Shown: positions 25,491 through 35,553, counted from the first letter of the stretch. The stretch: 64,000 nucleotides of DNA from Eubacteriales bacterium (GCA_030536555.1 JAUNPU010000013.1:1-64000), one strand, 5' to 3'. Program-made: numbers and translations. Notes: generated by a model from the letters alone, not told the origin.

Positions 25491-25597
25491 TCCACCTCCT
25501 TTGGAGCCAATATCATCTCCGTAAAGTCATTCTAGTATAATATTCCGGAATTTACAAGCACAAAAATAAATTTTTCCTTAAAATTTCTACATAGTAA

Positions 25598-25627
25598 TTG
25601 CCTTTTCCCTATAGAATATACTATAAT
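25598..25627 (+). promoter_or_regulatory. Promoter for mecA
   Basis: -35 TTGCCT (25598-25603), 18-base spacer, -10 TATAAT (25622-25627), 65 bases before the mecA start. Confidence 0.65.
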
Positions 25628-25691
25628 TATATTAGGAAACCAGCATCAAAACACAAAACAAGCAAGAAAGCATAAGGAAAGGAGTGATCTT

Positions 25692-26447
25692 ATGAAGATT
25701 GAACGGATTAATGAGAACCAGATTCGCTGTACGCTGACCAGCTTTGACTTGAGTGTACGCAACTTGAACCTCGGCGAACTGGCATATGGAAGTGAGAAAG
25801 CCCGCAGCCTGTTCCGTGAGATGATTCAGAAGGCCTCCAACGAAGTCGGATTTGAAGCAGAAGACATTCCGCTGATGGTCGAAGCCATCCCGCTTTCCAA
25901 TGAGAGCGTGATGCTCGTCATCACCAAGATAGAGGACCCGGAAGAACTGGACACCCGTTTTTCCAAATTTTCCCAGATGTCCGAGGAGGAACAGGACGGA
26001 CTCTTTGGCGGTCTCCCCAGCGAGCTGTTAGAGGGCGCTGACGGACTGCTTGACTTTCTGAAGCGGGATATGCTGGGGCTGACCGCAGACAGCGCTCCTG
26101 CGACTCCGACCGTGGAGGACGTGGCAGCACAGACAGACAACCAGCAGCCGGCAGTCCAGACCAGGATCTACCGCTTCGGCAGCCTGGATCAGGTCACAGA
26201 CGCCGCGAAGGTGACTGCACCGATCTGTCCGGCACCGGGCACCCTGTACAAGAAGCCGGGCACCTCCCAGTATTATCTGCTGCTCCACAGCACAGACACC
26301 GACCCGCTGGCTTTCAGCCGTCTCTGCAACATGCTTGCCGAGTACGGTGACAAGGTGAAGCAGGAGGCAGCCAGTGAAGCCTACTACCGGGAACACTACG
26401 AAGTGATCGTCCGGGAACAGGCACTGCAGAAGTTATCGTTGGTATAA
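25692..26447 (+). CDS. mecA: Adaptor protein MecA
   Basis: 251 residues. The N-terminal MKIERINENQIRCTLTSFDLSVRNLNLGELAYG and the C-terminal ClpC-binding domain (YRFGSLDQVTDAAKV ... YYLLLHSTDTDPLAFSRLCNMLAEYG) are those of MecA/YpbH. It delivers substrates, such as ComK in Bacillus, to the ClpCP protease and helps ClpC assemble. An acidic linker (~90-150) separates the domains. AAAGGAGTGATCTT precedes the ATG. Confidence 0.95.
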   Translation: MKIERINENQIRCTLTSFDLSVRNLNLGELAYGSEKARSLFREMIQKASNEVGFEAEDIPLMVEAIPLSNESVMLVITKIEDPEELDTRFSKFSQMSEEEQDGLFGGLPSELLEGADGLLDFLKRDMLGLTADSAPATPTVEDVAAQTDNQQPAVQTRIYRFGSLDQVTDAAKVTAPICPAPGTLYKKPGTSQYYLLLHSTDTDPLAFSRLCNMLAEYGDKVKQEAASEAYYREHYEVIVREQALQKLSLV

Positions 26448-26485
26448 GGCCAGTGCAGACAGGAACACACAACGCACAGCATAAA

Positions 26486-26556
26486 AGGGCTGTCGGAACA
26501 CTGGTGATCGAGCATCTGATCTCGTATCGCCGCTGCTTCCGACAGCCCTCTTTCTT
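26486..26556 (+). terminator. Terminator after mecA
   Basis: AGGGCTGTCGGAA (26486 on) pairs with TTCCGACAGCCCT, followed by CTTTCTTCC. The large loop holds a secondary hairpin. Confidence 0.7.
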
Positions 26557-26572
26557 CCTGAGTCAAAGACGA

Positions 26573-26779
26573 TTATTTGTCCTTTAATGCCAGCACCTCG
26601 TTGATACCTGCTACCAGTGTATCGCAGTCGATGCCGTGAACCATACATGCCTCTTCCAGAGACTCGCCCTGTGCGGACGGACATCCCAGGCAGTGCATAC
26701 CTGCACGCATTAACATCGGAGCGATCAGGTCATCCATCTGAACCAGTGCGCCGATCAGCATATCCTTATTGATCTGCAT
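26573..26779 (-). CDS. DUF1858 domain protein
   Basis: 68 residues from ATG 26779, chosen for the AGGAGGAAT just upstream; a longer frame to 26917 has no support. The whole protein is a DUF1858 domain ([47 protein letters not shown]) with the typical GMHCLGC pair. DUF1858 proteins are thought to be redox- or metal-linked partners; the role is unknown. Confidence 0.88.
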   Translation of the reverse strand: MQINKDMLIGALVQMDDLIAPMLMRAGMHCLGCPSAQGESLEEACMVHGIDCDTLVAGINEVLALKDK

Positions 26780-26935
26780 GATAAATTCCTCCTTCATGTA
26801 CATACTATTGATTACTATAATACATTTCCCACCGATTGACAAGAGCCAAATTCGCCTGCACACGCGGGTAAATTTTCCAGCATTTACGGCTTGTGTATTT
26901 TTTAACAAACACAGCAAAATTTCATAAAAATGTTC

Positions 26936-26965
26936 TTGACTTGTTTATTGTATACACTATATAAT
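26936..26965 (+). promoter_or_regulatory. Promoter for the pyruvate formate-lyase operon
   Basis: -35 TTGACT (26936-26941), 18-base spacer containing TTGTATACA, -10 TATAAT (26960-26965), 79 bases before the pflB start. Confidence 0.75.
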
Positions 26966-27044
26966 GTGGTTGCAACAATAAAAAATATTCATTCTATAAG
27001 TACAACTTATTAATCAATTATACTATTTCAGGAGGTAGCACTTT

Positions 27045-29138
27045 ATGAAAAACGAATGGAGAACCTTCAATTCCGGCGTTTGGGAGCGCGAGATCAATGT
27101 ACGCGATTTCATCCAGAAAAACTACACCCCTTACGACGGCGATGACACATTCCTGGCAGGCCCGACCCAGAACACCAGAGATCTCTGGGATCAGGTCCTT
27201 GATTTAAGCCGCCAGGAGCGGGAAGCAGGCGGCGTGCTGGATATGGACACCAAGATCATTTCCACCATCACTTCCCATAAAGCAGGTTACCTGAACAAAG
27301 ATAAGGAGACCATCGTCGGCTTCCAGACCGACAAGCCCTTTAAGCGTTCCCTGCAGCCTTACGGCGGTATCCGTATGGCGGAGAAGGCATGTGCTGACAA
27401 CGGCTACCAGGTAGACCCGGAGATCAGCGAGTTCTTCACCAAGCACAGAAAGACCCACAACGCAGGCGTATTTGACGTATACACCCCGGAGATGCGTGCA
27501 TGCCGTTCCAGCCACATCATCACCGGTCTTCCGGATGCTTATGGCCGCGGCCGTATCATCGGTGACTACCGCCGTATCGCACTGTACGGTGTGGACCGTC
27601 TGATTGAGGACAAGGAAGAGCAGAAGGCAACCACCCGAAGCACCATGTACTCCCACATCATCCGCGACCGCGAGGAGCTGTCCGAGCAGATTCGCGCTCT
27701 GAAGGAGTTAAAGGAGCTGGGCAATATCTACGGCTGTGACATTTCCAAGCCGGCAACGGACGTGAAGGAAGCCATCCAGTGGACCTACTTCGGCTACCTG
27801 GCTGCTGTCAAGGAGCAGAACGGTGCGGCTATGTCCCTGGGACGTACCTCCACCTTCATCGACATTTATGCACATCGTGACTTAGAGGAGGGCAGATACA
27901 CCGAGGAACAGATTCAGGAGTTCGTGGACCACTTCATCATGAAGCTGCGTCTGGTGAAGTTCGCCCGCACCCCGGAGTACAATGCGCTGTTCTCCGGCGA
28001 CCCGACCTGGGTAACCGAGTCCATCGGCGGCGTCGGCATCGACGGACGTCACATGGTAACGAAGATGTCCTACCGTTACCTGCACACCCTGCAGAACTTA
28101 GGCACCGCTCCGGAGCCAAACCTGACTGTGCTGTGGTCCACCAGACTGCCGGAGAACTTCAAGCGGTTCTGTGCAAAGACCTCCATCGAGTCCTCCTCCG
28201 TTCAGTACGAGAACGACGACCTGATGCGCGTGACCCACGGTGACGACTACGCCATCGCATGCTGCGTATCCTCCATGAGAATCGGTAAGGAGATGCAGTT
28301 CTTCGGTGCACGTGCAAACCTGGCAAAATGTCTGCTGTACGCAATCAACGGCGGCGTGGACGAGGTCAGCAAGAAGCAGGTAGGACCGAAGTACCGTCCG
28401 ATCACCTCCGAGTATCTGGATTACGACGAGGTTATGGACCGCTACCACGACATGATGCAGTGGCTGGCTGGCGTTTATGTAAACAGCCTGAACATCATCC
28501 ACTACATGCATGACAAGTACTGCTACGAGAAGCTGCAGATGGCGCTGCATGACCACAAGGTGACCCGCTGGTTCGCTACCGGTATCGCAGGTCTGTCCGT
28601 AGTGGCTGACTCCCTGTCCGCAATCAAGTACGCAAAGGTAAAAGTCATCCGTGATGAAAATGGCATCGCAACCGACTACGAAGTAGAGGGCGATTTCCCG
28701 AAATACGGCAACGACGACGACCGTGTAGACCAGATTGCCGTTGACATCGTTCACACCTTTATGAACTATGTAAAGCGCAACCACTGCTACCGCGACGGTA
28801 TTCCAACAACCTCCATCTTGACCATCACCTCCAATGTAGTGTATGGTAAGGCTACCGGTTCTACTCCGGATGGAAGAAAAGGCGGACAGGCATTTGCTCC
28901 GGGCGCGAACCCGATGCACCGCCGCGATACCCACGGCGCAGTCGCTTCCCTGGCTTCTGTTGCAAAGCTTCCGTTCAAGGATGCACAGGACGGTATTTCC
29001 AATACCTTCTCCATCATCCCGGGGGCATTGGGCAAGGAAGACCAGCTGTTCATGGGCGACATCGATGTAGAGCTGGAATGTGGTGTAGATAAGGCATGCT
29101 CCATCCCGAACCTGATGGAAGGCATGGACAGAGACTAA
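27045..29138 (+). CDS. pflB: Pyruvate formate-lyase catalytic chain (no glycyl-radical domain)
   Basis: 697 residues. It has the PFL core with the active-site Cys pair ([11 protein letters not shown]), [10 protein letters not shown]-like substrate region, and [17 protein letters not shown]. It converts pyruvate and CoA to acetyl-CoA and formate. It stops after ALGKEDQLF plus about 35 extra residues, before the RVSGYAV glycyl-radical segment. That segment is a separate gene 58 bases downstream. The rest of the chain looks intact and well conserved, so this is a real two-piece enzyme rather than a decaying one. Confidence 0.92.
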   Translation: MKNEWRTFNSGVWEREINVRDFIQKNYTPYDGDDTFLAGPTQNTRDLWDQVLDLSRQEREAGGVLDMDTKIISTITSHKAGYLNKDKETIVGFQTDKPFKRSLQPYGGIRMAEKACADNGYQVDPEISEFFTKHRKTHNAGVFDVYTPEMRACRSSHIITGLPDAYGRGRIIGDYRRIALYGVDRLIEDKEEQKATTRSTMYSHIIRDREELSEQIRALKELKELGNIYGCDISKPATDVKEAIQWTYFGYLAAVKEQNGAAMSLGRTSTFIDIYAHRDLEEGRYTEEQIQEFVDHFIMKLRLVKFARTPEYNALFSGDPTWVTESIGGVGIDGRHMVTKMSYRYLHTLQNLGTAPEPNLTVLWSTRLPENFKRFCAKTSIESSSVQYENDDLMRVTHGDDYAIACCVSSMRIGKEMQFFGARANLAKCLLYAINGGVDEVSKKQVGPKYRPITSEYLDYDEVMDRYHDMMQWLAGVYVNSLNIIHYMHDKYCYEKLQMALHDHKVTRWFATGIAGLSVVADSLSAIKYAKVKVIRDENGIATDYEVEGDFPKYGNDDDRVDQIAVDIVHTFMNYVKRNHCYRDGIPTTSILTITSNVVYGKATGSTPDGRKGGQAFAPGANPMHRRDTHGAVASLASVAKLPFKDAQDGISNTFSIIPGALGKEDQLFMGDIDVELECGVDKACSIPNLMEGMDRD

Positions 29139-29149
29139 TAGACAGATTA

Positions 29150-29172
29150 CAGGGCGCATGGCAGCCATGCGC
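29150..29172 (+). other. Hairpin between the two PFL chains
   Basis: GGCGCATGGC and GCCATGCGCC form a nearly closed 8-10 bp hairpin in the gap between the two coding parts, without a T run. It may set the ratio of the two products. Confidence 0.5.
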
Positions 29173-29196
29173 CGAACTGAACAGGAGGATATCATT

Positions 29197-29442
29197 ATGG
29201 CACATGCAAGTGAAGCACAGATCGACAACCTGGTTTCTTTACTGGATGGATACGCTCAGAAGGGCGGACATCATCTGAATGTAAATGTATTTACGAAAGA
29301 GACTCTGCTGGATGCACAGGCGCATCCGGAGAAGTATCCGCAGCTGACTGTCCGGGTGTCCGGATATGCGGTAAACTTTATCAAGCTGACGAAGGAGCAG
29401 CAGGATGAGGTTATTTCCAGAACGTTCCATGACTCCATTTAA
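29197..29442 (+). CDS. Separate glycyl-radical chain of pyruvate formate-lyase (GrcA-like)
   Basis: 81 residues from ATG 29197, with AGGAGGATATC just upstream. The sequence aligns with the C-terminus of ordinary [24 protein letters not shown], then [15 protein letters not shown] (radical Gly) and [12 protein letters not shown]-like end. It is the same piece as E. coli YfiD/GrcA, but here the partner lacks its own domain, so it must work in trans as the only radical bearer, activated by PflA. It sits between pflB and pflA. Confidence 0.9.
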   Translation: MAHASEAQIDNLVSLLDGYAQKGGHHLNVNVFTKETLLDAQAHPEKYPQLTVRVSGYAVNFIKLTKEQQDEVISRTFHDSI

Positions 29443-29487
29443 ATTTTAGATCGATACAACTGTAAGTTGTTGGCGGAAGGTGATTTT

Positions 29488-30237
29488 ATGATTGGGCGAG
29501 TACATTCAATAGAAAGCTTTGGGACAGTGGACGGACCGGGAGTCCGGCTGGTGGTGTTTTTGCAGGGCTGTCCTATGAGATGTCAGTATTGCCATAATCC
29601 GGATACCTGGGAATTTGGGAAGGGGACGGAGATGTCTGTGGGACAGATTATGGGACTGTATGAGAAGAACAGAGCTTTCTACAATAAGGGCGGCATCACG
29701 GTTACCGGCGGGGAGCCGCTGATGCAGATCGGGTTCGTGACGGAGCTGTTCGCTGCAGCGGCGCGCCGGGGCATCCATACCTGCCTGGATACTTCCGGAA
29801 TCACCTTTCGACAGGAGCGGGCGGAAGTTGTCGATGCATTTGACAGGCTGATGGCTGTGACCGATCTGGTGATGCTGGACATCAAGCATATTGACCCGGA
29901 GGGGCACAAAATGCTTACGGGGCAGGAGCTGGAACCGGTGATGAACTTTGCGCGGTATCTGGATGAGCGGGCGATTCCCGTGTGGATCCGGCATGTGGTT
30001 GTGCCGGGGATCACCTATGAGCAGGGAGAGCTGTACCGGCTGGGGCAGTTTATCGGAACCCTGCACAATGTAAAGGCGCTGGACGTGCTCCCCTATCACG
30101 ATATGGGCAAGATCAAGTACCGGAACCTGGAACTTAACTATCCCCTGGAGGATGTGAAGCCTCTGTCCAAAGAAGAGGCGCTGTCAGCCCGGCAGGTTAT
30201 TTTAAGCGGCATCCGTGATGTGCGACATGCTCACTGA
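29488..30237 (+). CDS. pflA: Pyruvate formate-lyase activating enzyme
   Basis: 249 residues from ATG 29488 (GAAGGTGATTTT upstream). Radical SAM motif CPMRCQYC (CxxxCxxC) and GTVDGPGVRLVVFLQG are those of PflA. It uses S-adenosylmethionine to take hydrogen from the glycine of the radical chain. Its gene follows the radical chain by about 45 bases. Confidence 0.95.
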   Translation: MIGRVHSIESFGTVDGPGVRLVVFLQGCPMRCQYCHNPDTWEFGKGTEMSVGQIMGLYEKNRAFYNKGGITVTGGEPLMQIGFVTELFAAAARRGIHTCLDTSGITFRQERAEVVDAFDRLMAVTDLVMLDIKHIDPEGHKMLTGQELEPVMNFARYLDERAIPVWIRHVVVPGITYEQGELYRLGQFIGTLHNVKALDVLPYHDMGKIKYRNLELNYPLEDVKPLSKEEALSARQVILSGIRDVRHAH

Positions 30238-30327
30238 ACGACCTGACATATCTGCCAACTGTATTATTTTTTATCCAATTGAGCAGCATTTTCCACTTGA
30301 ATATTTAGACTATTTAGTATAGAATAG

Positions 30328-30537
<210 letters not shown>

Positions 30538-30552
30538 TTTAAGACATGAAGA

Positions 30553-30597
30553 TAAGACCGGCAGAGATCCCTCGATCCTGTCGGTCTTATTTTTATG
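30553..30597 (+). terminator. Terminator after ferredoxin
   Basis: AAGACCGGCAG pairs with CTGTCGGTCTT, followed by ATTTTTATG. Lies between converging ferredoxin and rpoN and may serve both. Confidence 0.75.
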
Positions 30598-30600
30598 TCT

Positions 30601-32019
30601 TTATAATTCTTTTCTGCCTGTGGTATCAGGAATCAGCATCTCGCTCCGGTACTTGGCGACGGTCCGTCTGGACACTTCAATCCCCATCTCCCTCAGACTG
30701 TCAGAAAGTTTCTGATCGCTCAGGGGCTTTTTCTTATTCTCACTGTCAATCAGCTCCCGGATCTTCTGCTTGACCAGCTCCGGCGTCATACCGCCCTCTC
30801 CGCCGTCAGAAGCTGCCTTCCTGACGAAGAAATAGTTCATGGGATACACGCCCCAGGCGCACTGCAGGAACTTGTTCTTCACAGCGCGGCTCACTGTAGA
30901 CTCGTGGATATCCAGCTTCGCCGCAATATCCCGAAGCCCCATGGGCACCCGCCTGCCGTCCGGCTGCTCGAAGAATTCCTGCTGGCAGGCGACGATCTCC
31001 TTGGCTACGGAAAGCAGGGTATTGGTCCGGTCCTGGATACACTGCTGCAGCCACTGGAACTGCCGGTACTTGTTCCGAAGGTAATCCTGCACCTCGCCGG
31101 TCTCATCCTCGTGCATCATACTGAGATAATGCTGGCTGACCTTCACCTGCGGCAGATTGGCATCGTTGACCAGCACCTCAAAGTGATCCTCAAACTTGAC
31201 CACGGTCACATCCGGCTTGATATAGCGCATCTTCTCCCGGGAGCTGAAGGAATTGCCCGGAATCGGATTCAGCTTCTGAATGGTCTGATAATACCCCAGC
31301 ACGTCCTCCGTCGAGATCTCCAGCTGTGCGGCAATCTGAGCAAAATGGCGTCTGCCCAAAGCACCCATATGCTTCCCGGTCAGCTCCATCAGCATATCAA
31401 AGTCGTATTGGGAGAAGCTTCCGCCGTCCATCATGCGCTGCAGCTGAATCTGCAGACATTCCTCCAGACTTCTGGCTCCCACTCCCGCCGGCTCCACCGA
31501 CTGCAGCAGCCTGATATACTGCTCCATGGTCTCTCCGTCGATTCGCAGCTTCCCTGCCAGCTCCTTCACATCGTCGGTCAGGTATCCTCTGGAATCCAGA
31601 CTGTACACCAGGAATTCCATGCAGTCATAATCGTTCTTATCCTTCAGCTGCATCATAAGCTGGCTCATCAGGTAATCCTGCAGATCATTCTCCTCTTCTG
31701 CAAAATTCCACGGATCCCGCTGTTCCGCCTCCTCATATTCCTCCGAATAGTAGACCCGGTTCTGCTCGTCCGTGCGGTTCAGCCACTCCAGCTTCCGCCG
31801 GAATTCATCCTGCTCCGGCTGCCCGCCGTCCCCGTACAGCGCACCGGAAATCCCCTTCTCCATCTCCTCCAAGTCGATCAGGGGATTCTCCAGCGCCTCC
31901 CGCTGAATATGCATCTCCAGCTCCTGCACGTCCATCTGCAGAATCTCCGCTGACTGAATCATCTTCTGAGACAGAATCTGCTTCTGCTCCTGTATCTGAC
32001 TGTATTCCATTCCTGCCAT
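30601..32019 (-). CDS. rpoN: RNA polymerase sigma-54 factor
   Basis: 472 residues. A Gln-rich region I (QIQEQKQILSQKMIQSAEILQMD) that binds activator, an acidic middle, core-binding region and DNA-binding region ending in the RpoN box (SRRTVAKYR) and a short tail. It directs polymerase to -24/-12 promoters, one of which is at 38372-38388. It lies downstream of the terminator of the cysteine operon. GAGGTTACAGGT precedes the ATG. Confidence 0.97.
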   Translation of the reverse strand: MAGMEYSQIQEQKQILSQKMIQSAEILQMDVQELEMHIQREALENPLIDLEEMEKGISGALYGDGGQPEQDEFRRKLEWLNRTDEQNRVYYSEEYEEAEQRDPWNFAEEENDLQDYLMSQLMMQLKDKNDYDCMEFLVYSLDSRGYLTDDVKELAGKLRIDGETMEQYIRLLQSVEPAGVGARSLEECLQIQLQRMMDGGSFSQYDFDMLMELTGKHMGALGRRHFAQIAAQLEISTEDVLGYYQTIQKLNPIPGNSFSSREKMRYIKPDVTVVKFEDHFEVLVNDANLPQVKVSQHYLSMMHEDETGEVQDYLRNKYRQFQWLQQCIQDRTNTLLSVAKEIVACQQEFFEQPDGRRVPMGLRDIAAKLDIHESTVSRAVKNKFLQCAWGVYPMNYFFVRKAASDGGEGGMTPELVKQKIRELIDSENKKKPLSDQKLSDSLREMGIEVSRRTVAKYRSEMLIPDTTGRKEL

Positions 32020-32034
32020 ACCTGTAACCTCGCT

Positions 32035-32074
32035 TTGAAAAAACCATGTTATACTGTCAACAGTATAACATGGT
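32035..32074 (-). terminator. Terminator of the cysteine operon
   Basis: Perfect 16-bp arms (AACCATGTTATACTGT / ACAGTATAACATGGTT) with a 2-base centre at 32041-32074, followed on the minus strand by six T. It separates the operon from rpoN. Confidence 0.85.
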
Positions 32075-32119
32075 TATCAAAGCTTGAAAACAGCTTTTGG
32101 CAATTTCCTGTACTCAAAT

Positions 32120-33448
32120 CTATTCGTTCATCATAATCCGGACGATCTCCTTGTCCGTCTGGCGCATACCGTCTCTTCCCAGACGACCGATATTCCGGAT
32201 GGTCGCCTCCACACCGTTGTTCACGATGCCGTCACCTGCCTTAAACTCCTGACCATTTTTGTACATATGATAGCCCAGGATACCTGCCTGCACACTGGAT
32301 GCGATCTTGGCAGCGCAGGAAGGCTTCGCGCCGTCGCAGATGATTCCGGACACGATGGCAAGAGAATTGACCAGCGTGTGAGCCATTTCCTCGTAACCGC
32401 CGCCGTACAGGTAAGCGATGCCGCAGCCAGCCGCACAGCCGGCGCTGACAGCTCCGCAGTAGGCGGACAGACGCCCGATGCCGGTCTTCTCATGCACTGC
32501 GATCAGGTTGGAGATCACCAGCGCCCGGTACAGCTTCTCTTTCGGCACATTCAGCTCCTTCGCATACTCAATCAGCGGTACGGATACGGTGATTCCCTGG
32601 TTGCCGCTTCCGGAGTTGATGATGACCGGAAGCTCACAGCCGCTCATGCGGGCATCCGAACCTGCCGCCGCCTTGGCAACTGCACGGTTCTTCACATCGT
32701 TGCCGTAGGTCTTCAACATGGTGGAACCGATGTTGGCACCGTAATCTCCCAGCAGACCTTCCTCGGAAATCAGGGTATTGTACTGAATCTGAACATCCAG
32801 AATCGGCTTCACATCTGCCAGATCACAGGTCTCGGCAAACTCCAGAATATCCTTTAAGTTCAGCAGCGTCTTGTCTGCCAGCCCCACTTCCCTGTTCTCC
32901 TCTGTCTTATCGGAATCCGCACTGTGGCGGTCCGCACCCTCAGCCTGCATTTCCGCATCCAGATCATACAGCACCTTGCCGTTCTTCTCCACATAAGTGA
33001 TGTTGGTGTGATACTGGCTGATCCGCACTTTTGCACGTTCCTCTCCGTGCATCAGCGTGATGATGATATCAAAAATAATGCCGTTGTCAATGGCCGCCAT
33101 GCTGACCGGAACTTCGTTCAGGAAGCGGCGCATCTCCTCCTTCTGCTCCTGAGTCACCTCGGAAATAACCTCAAGCTGCTTATCCGCCCGACCGCCCACA
33201 ATACCGGCCACGGCTGCCGCCTCGATGCCCTTCATGCCGCCTGTATTCGGTACGATCACGCTCTTTACATTTTTGATGATGTTGTCGCTGACCTGAATCT
33301 CCACCCGGTCAACCTCTGCCCCAAGCACCTCTCTTGCCTTTGCCGCCGCATAGGCAATGGCAATCGGCTCCGTACATCCCATCGCCGGTACCAGCTCCTC
33401 TTTCAGAATCTGCACGTAGGTTGTATATCTTTTATCGGTACGCTCCAT
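32120..33448 (-). CDS. L-cysteine desulfidase family protein (CyuA/UPF0597)
   Basis: 442 residues from ATG 33448 (GAGGAGAGAAT upstream). The family turns L-cysteine into hydrogen sulfide, ammonia and pyruvate with a [4Fe-4S] cluster, or acts as a serine dehydratase alpha-like protein. GCTEPIAIAYA has the conserved catalytic Cys; YCGAVSAGC and CDGAKPSCAAK have the cluster Cys. A variable acidic loop (AEGADRHSADSDKTEENREVG) may be an insertion. Last gene of the sigma-54 operon; see the paralogue upstream. Confidence 0.88.
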   Translation of the reverse strand: MERTDKRYTTYVQILKEELVPAMGCTEPIAIAYAAAKAREVLGAEVDRVEIQVSDNIIKNVKSVIVPNTGGMKGIEAAAVAGIVGGRADKQLEVISEVTQEQKEEMRRFLNEVPVSMAAIDNGIIFDIIITLMHGEERAKVRISQYHTNITYVEKNGKVLYDLDAEMQAEGADRHSADSDKTEENREVGLADKTLLNLKDILEFAETCDLADVKPILDVQIQYNTLISEEGLLGDYGANIGSTMLKTYGNDVKNRAVAKAAAGSDARMSGCELPVIINSGSGNQGITVSVPLIEYAKELNVPKEKLYRALVISNLIAVHEKTGIGRLSAYCGAVSAGCAAGCGIAYLYGGGYEEMAHTLVNSLAIVSGIICDGAKPSCAAKIASSVQAGILGYHMYKNGQEFKAGDGIVNNGVEATIRNIGRLGRDGMRQTDKEIVRIMMNE

Positions 33449-33515
33449 GATATTCTCTCCTCTTCTCTTTCGCCATTCTTTCCACATATCGCCTCATTTT
33501 TCGATGGCTTATCCA

Positions 33516-34793
33516 CTAATTGGTCCGCTTTTCCTCCAGCATCTCCACAATCGTCTTCTCTGTTCCCACCATGCCCGGGGATGCGATCCGTCCCATATTC
33601 CGCATGGTCTCCTCCGGTGTCGCCCCGTTGATGCCGTGGACATTGTAAATATACACGCCGTTCATCGCCATCTCCACCGACTGGTACGCCGCATCCACAG
33701 CGACCACGCCCTTCATGGTGCAGCCCTGGTTGCCGCCGTCGCAGATCATGCCGGTAATGCTGCTTGCCATGTTGTTGATGGTCCGCTCCATCATTTCCAC
33801 ACTGCCGCCCCGCAGGTATACCAGACCGCACGCCATACCGGTGCCTGCGGCAATGGCACAGCCGCAGAATGCAGACAGCTTGCCGGAATATTCCTTGATG
33901 TAGGTGCACACCAGATAACTCAGAGCCGTGGCGCGAAGCAGCGCTTCTTTGGTGTAGCCATTTACCTTGTATGCAGCATACAAAGGCATGGTGGCAATAA
34001 TGCCGTGGGCGCCGGATCCGGTGATGCTCATAGCCGGGCGAGACAGTCCGATGACCCGGGCTTCAATGGCTGCATTGCACAGCAGAGACGCCGTCTTCTG
34101 CTCGTCCTCCGATATGACCCTGCCTCCATTTTTCGCCAGCAGGTAGGGGGCGTAGGTGGTCCGCGGATTGCCGATGCCCTCCTCGAACAGCTCCTTATTC
34201 AGCCTGTAGGCGTCTTCGATAAATACAATCTCCTCTGCCGGAACCACGCGGACATAGTCCACCAGCTGCTCCAGCGTATATGTATGAATCAGATGCAGCT
34301 CCTCCTGCTGTACATCCTCTCTGTGTTCCTTCTCAAATACGACTCTGCCGTTCTCTGTAATCTCGATGATATTTGTGTGGGCATCCCGGATGGTAACCGA
34401 GCTTTCGCAGCCGTCGCCGGTCACCTTCGCCTCAATGAAAATCCGGCTGGTGATCTCGCTCATATCCACGGTAATCCGTCCCTGCTCCACCATCTCGCAG
34501 GCCTTCGCCTCTTCTTCCTTCGTAATGCCATCCAGACATTCCAGTCCTTTTTCCGGGTCCGCAGCCACCGCGCCCAGAGCCGCCGCATAATAGTTTCCCA
34601 CCTGCCGACTTCCCGGAATTCCGCAGGTAAATGCATTCTTGAACATTCCGCTGTTCAGACGCAGCTGTACCTGCTGTACCTCTCCATGTAAATGATTGCG
34701 TGCTGTGGATACGGCAAATGCAATCGCTCCCGGCTCCGTAACGCCCAGCGCCGGCTTCATATCTTCCTTCAGTAACTGTGTAAGCACATGCAT
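33516..34793 (-). CDS. Cysteine-desulfidase paralogue lacking the first Cys
   Basis: 425 residues from ATG 34793 (AGGAGAGGGAGAATACC upstream). Same family as the next gene, but GCTEP is GVTEP, so the proposed catalytic Cys is Val. The later cluster-like Cys are kept (FCGCAIAAGTGMAC, CDGGNQGC). It may act on another substrate, use serine-dehydratase-type chemistry, or be a partner of the active protein. It is 67 bases upstream of the other copy. Confidence 0.85.
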   Translation of the reverse strand: MHVLTQLLKEDMKPALGVTEPGAIAFAVSTARNHLHGEVQQVQLRLNSGMFKNAFTCGIPGSRQVGNYYAAALGAVAADPEKGLECLDGITKEEEAKACEMVEQGRITVDMSEITSRIFIEAKVTGDGCESSVTIRDAHTNIIEITENGRVVFEKEHREDVQQEELHLIHTYTLEQLVDYVRVVPAEEIVFIEDAYRLNKELFEEGIGNPRTTYAPYLLAKNGGRVISEDEQKTASLLCNAAIEARVIGLSRPAMSITGSGAHGIIATMPLYAAYKVNGYTKEALLRATALSYLVCTYIKEYSGKLSAFCGCAIAAGTGMACGLVYLRGGSVEMMERTINNMASSITGMICDGGNQGCTMKGVVAVDAAYQSVEMAMNGVYIYNVHGINGATPEETMRNMGRIASPGMVGTEKTIVEMLEEKRTN

Positions 34794-34882
34794 GGTATTC
34801 TCCCTCTCCTGACCCTTTTTCCAGGAAAGGCGGAGCCGGAAATACGCCCGGACTCCACCTCTCACCGTAATCATTCACATCA

Positions 34883-35137
34883 TTATTTGTTCAGAACTGC
34901 TGCCAGATCCATGGTGGTCTCGCCGTCCTCGCAGATGAAGCACGGAACGCCCAGACGATCGGTGCCGCGGATCTCTGCGTACAGCTCGTGGTTGTCCCGC
35001 AGATCCAGGTATGCCTTCAGCTCGTCGTGGCTGCCAAGAATGTTCTTGAACTCGTACTCCACCCCTGCGGTGGTTAATTTGCTTAATGCCTCTAAGGTAT
35101 CCGGACAAAGATGGCTTCCAATAACGGTAACTTTCAT
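34883..35137 (-). CDS. Glutaredoxin-like protein
   Basis: 84 residues from ATG 35137 (AAAAAGGAGATTAAAATC upstream). Thioredoxin fold beginning VTVIGSHLCPDT, with the single-Cys motif CPDT and a LGVPCF cis-Pro segment. It could handle disulfides, such as cystine reduced to cysteine, which suits this operon. Confidence 0.8.
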   Translation of the reverse strand: MKVTVIGSHLCPDTLEALSKLTTAGVEYEFKNILGSHDELKAYLDLRDNHELYAEIRGTDRLGVPCFICEDGETTMDLAAVLNK

Positions 35138-35184
35138 GATTTTAATCTCCTTTTTCAATTAATCGTTTCCTTGATTTTCTGTTC

Positions 35185-35553
35185 TTATTTTACTGCGATT
35201 GCCTCGATTTCGCAAAGCACATTTTTGGGCAGAGTCTTCACTGCCACACAGCTGCGTGCCGGTTTGGACACAAAATACGTTGCATAGACCTGGTTGAATG
35301 CCGCAAAGTCTGCCATATCCGCCAGGAAGCAGGTGGTCTTGAACACCTTGTCCATGCCGGTTCCGGCTGCTTCCAGAATCGCAGCCACATTTTTGCAGCT
35401 CTGCTCTGCCTGAGCCGCGATGCCTTCCGGAACGCTTCCGTCAGCCGGATTTACCGGAATCTGGCCGGACGTGTACACCACGCCATTGACCTCATAACCC
35501 TGAGAATAGGGGCCGATTGCGCCCGGGGCTTTCTCTGTGTTTAATACGTTCAT
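35185..35553 (-). CDS. ridA: RidA family enamine/imine deaminase
   Basis: 122 residues from ATG 35553 (MNVLNTEKAPGAIGPYSQG); a longer frame to 35658 lacks family sequence. It has IGPYSQGYEV, TTCFLADM, SRSCVAVKTLPKN-like pattern and CEIEAIAV. RidA hydrolyses reactive 2-aminoacrylate released when cysteine or serine is broken down by PLP enzymes. Its place in this operon fits that job exactly. The ribosome site is weak. Confidence 0.93.
   Translation of the reverse strand: MNVLNTEKAPGAIGPYSQGYEVNGVVYTSGQIPVNPADGSVPEGIAAQAEQSCKNVAAILEAAGTGMDKVFKTTCFLADMADFAAFNQVYATYFVSKPARSCVAVKTLPKNVLCEIEAIAVK

Noticed and set aside
26880-26965. Rex or CRP-type redox operator before pflB
   Set aside because: TTAACAAA and TTGTATACA are near the promoter, but no full Rex palindrome could be written.
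29138-29197. Frameshift or nonsense mutation breaking pflB
   Set aside because: The second part has its own ribosome site and start, extra residues are present at both new ends, and both parts keep full conservation; a clean split is more likely.
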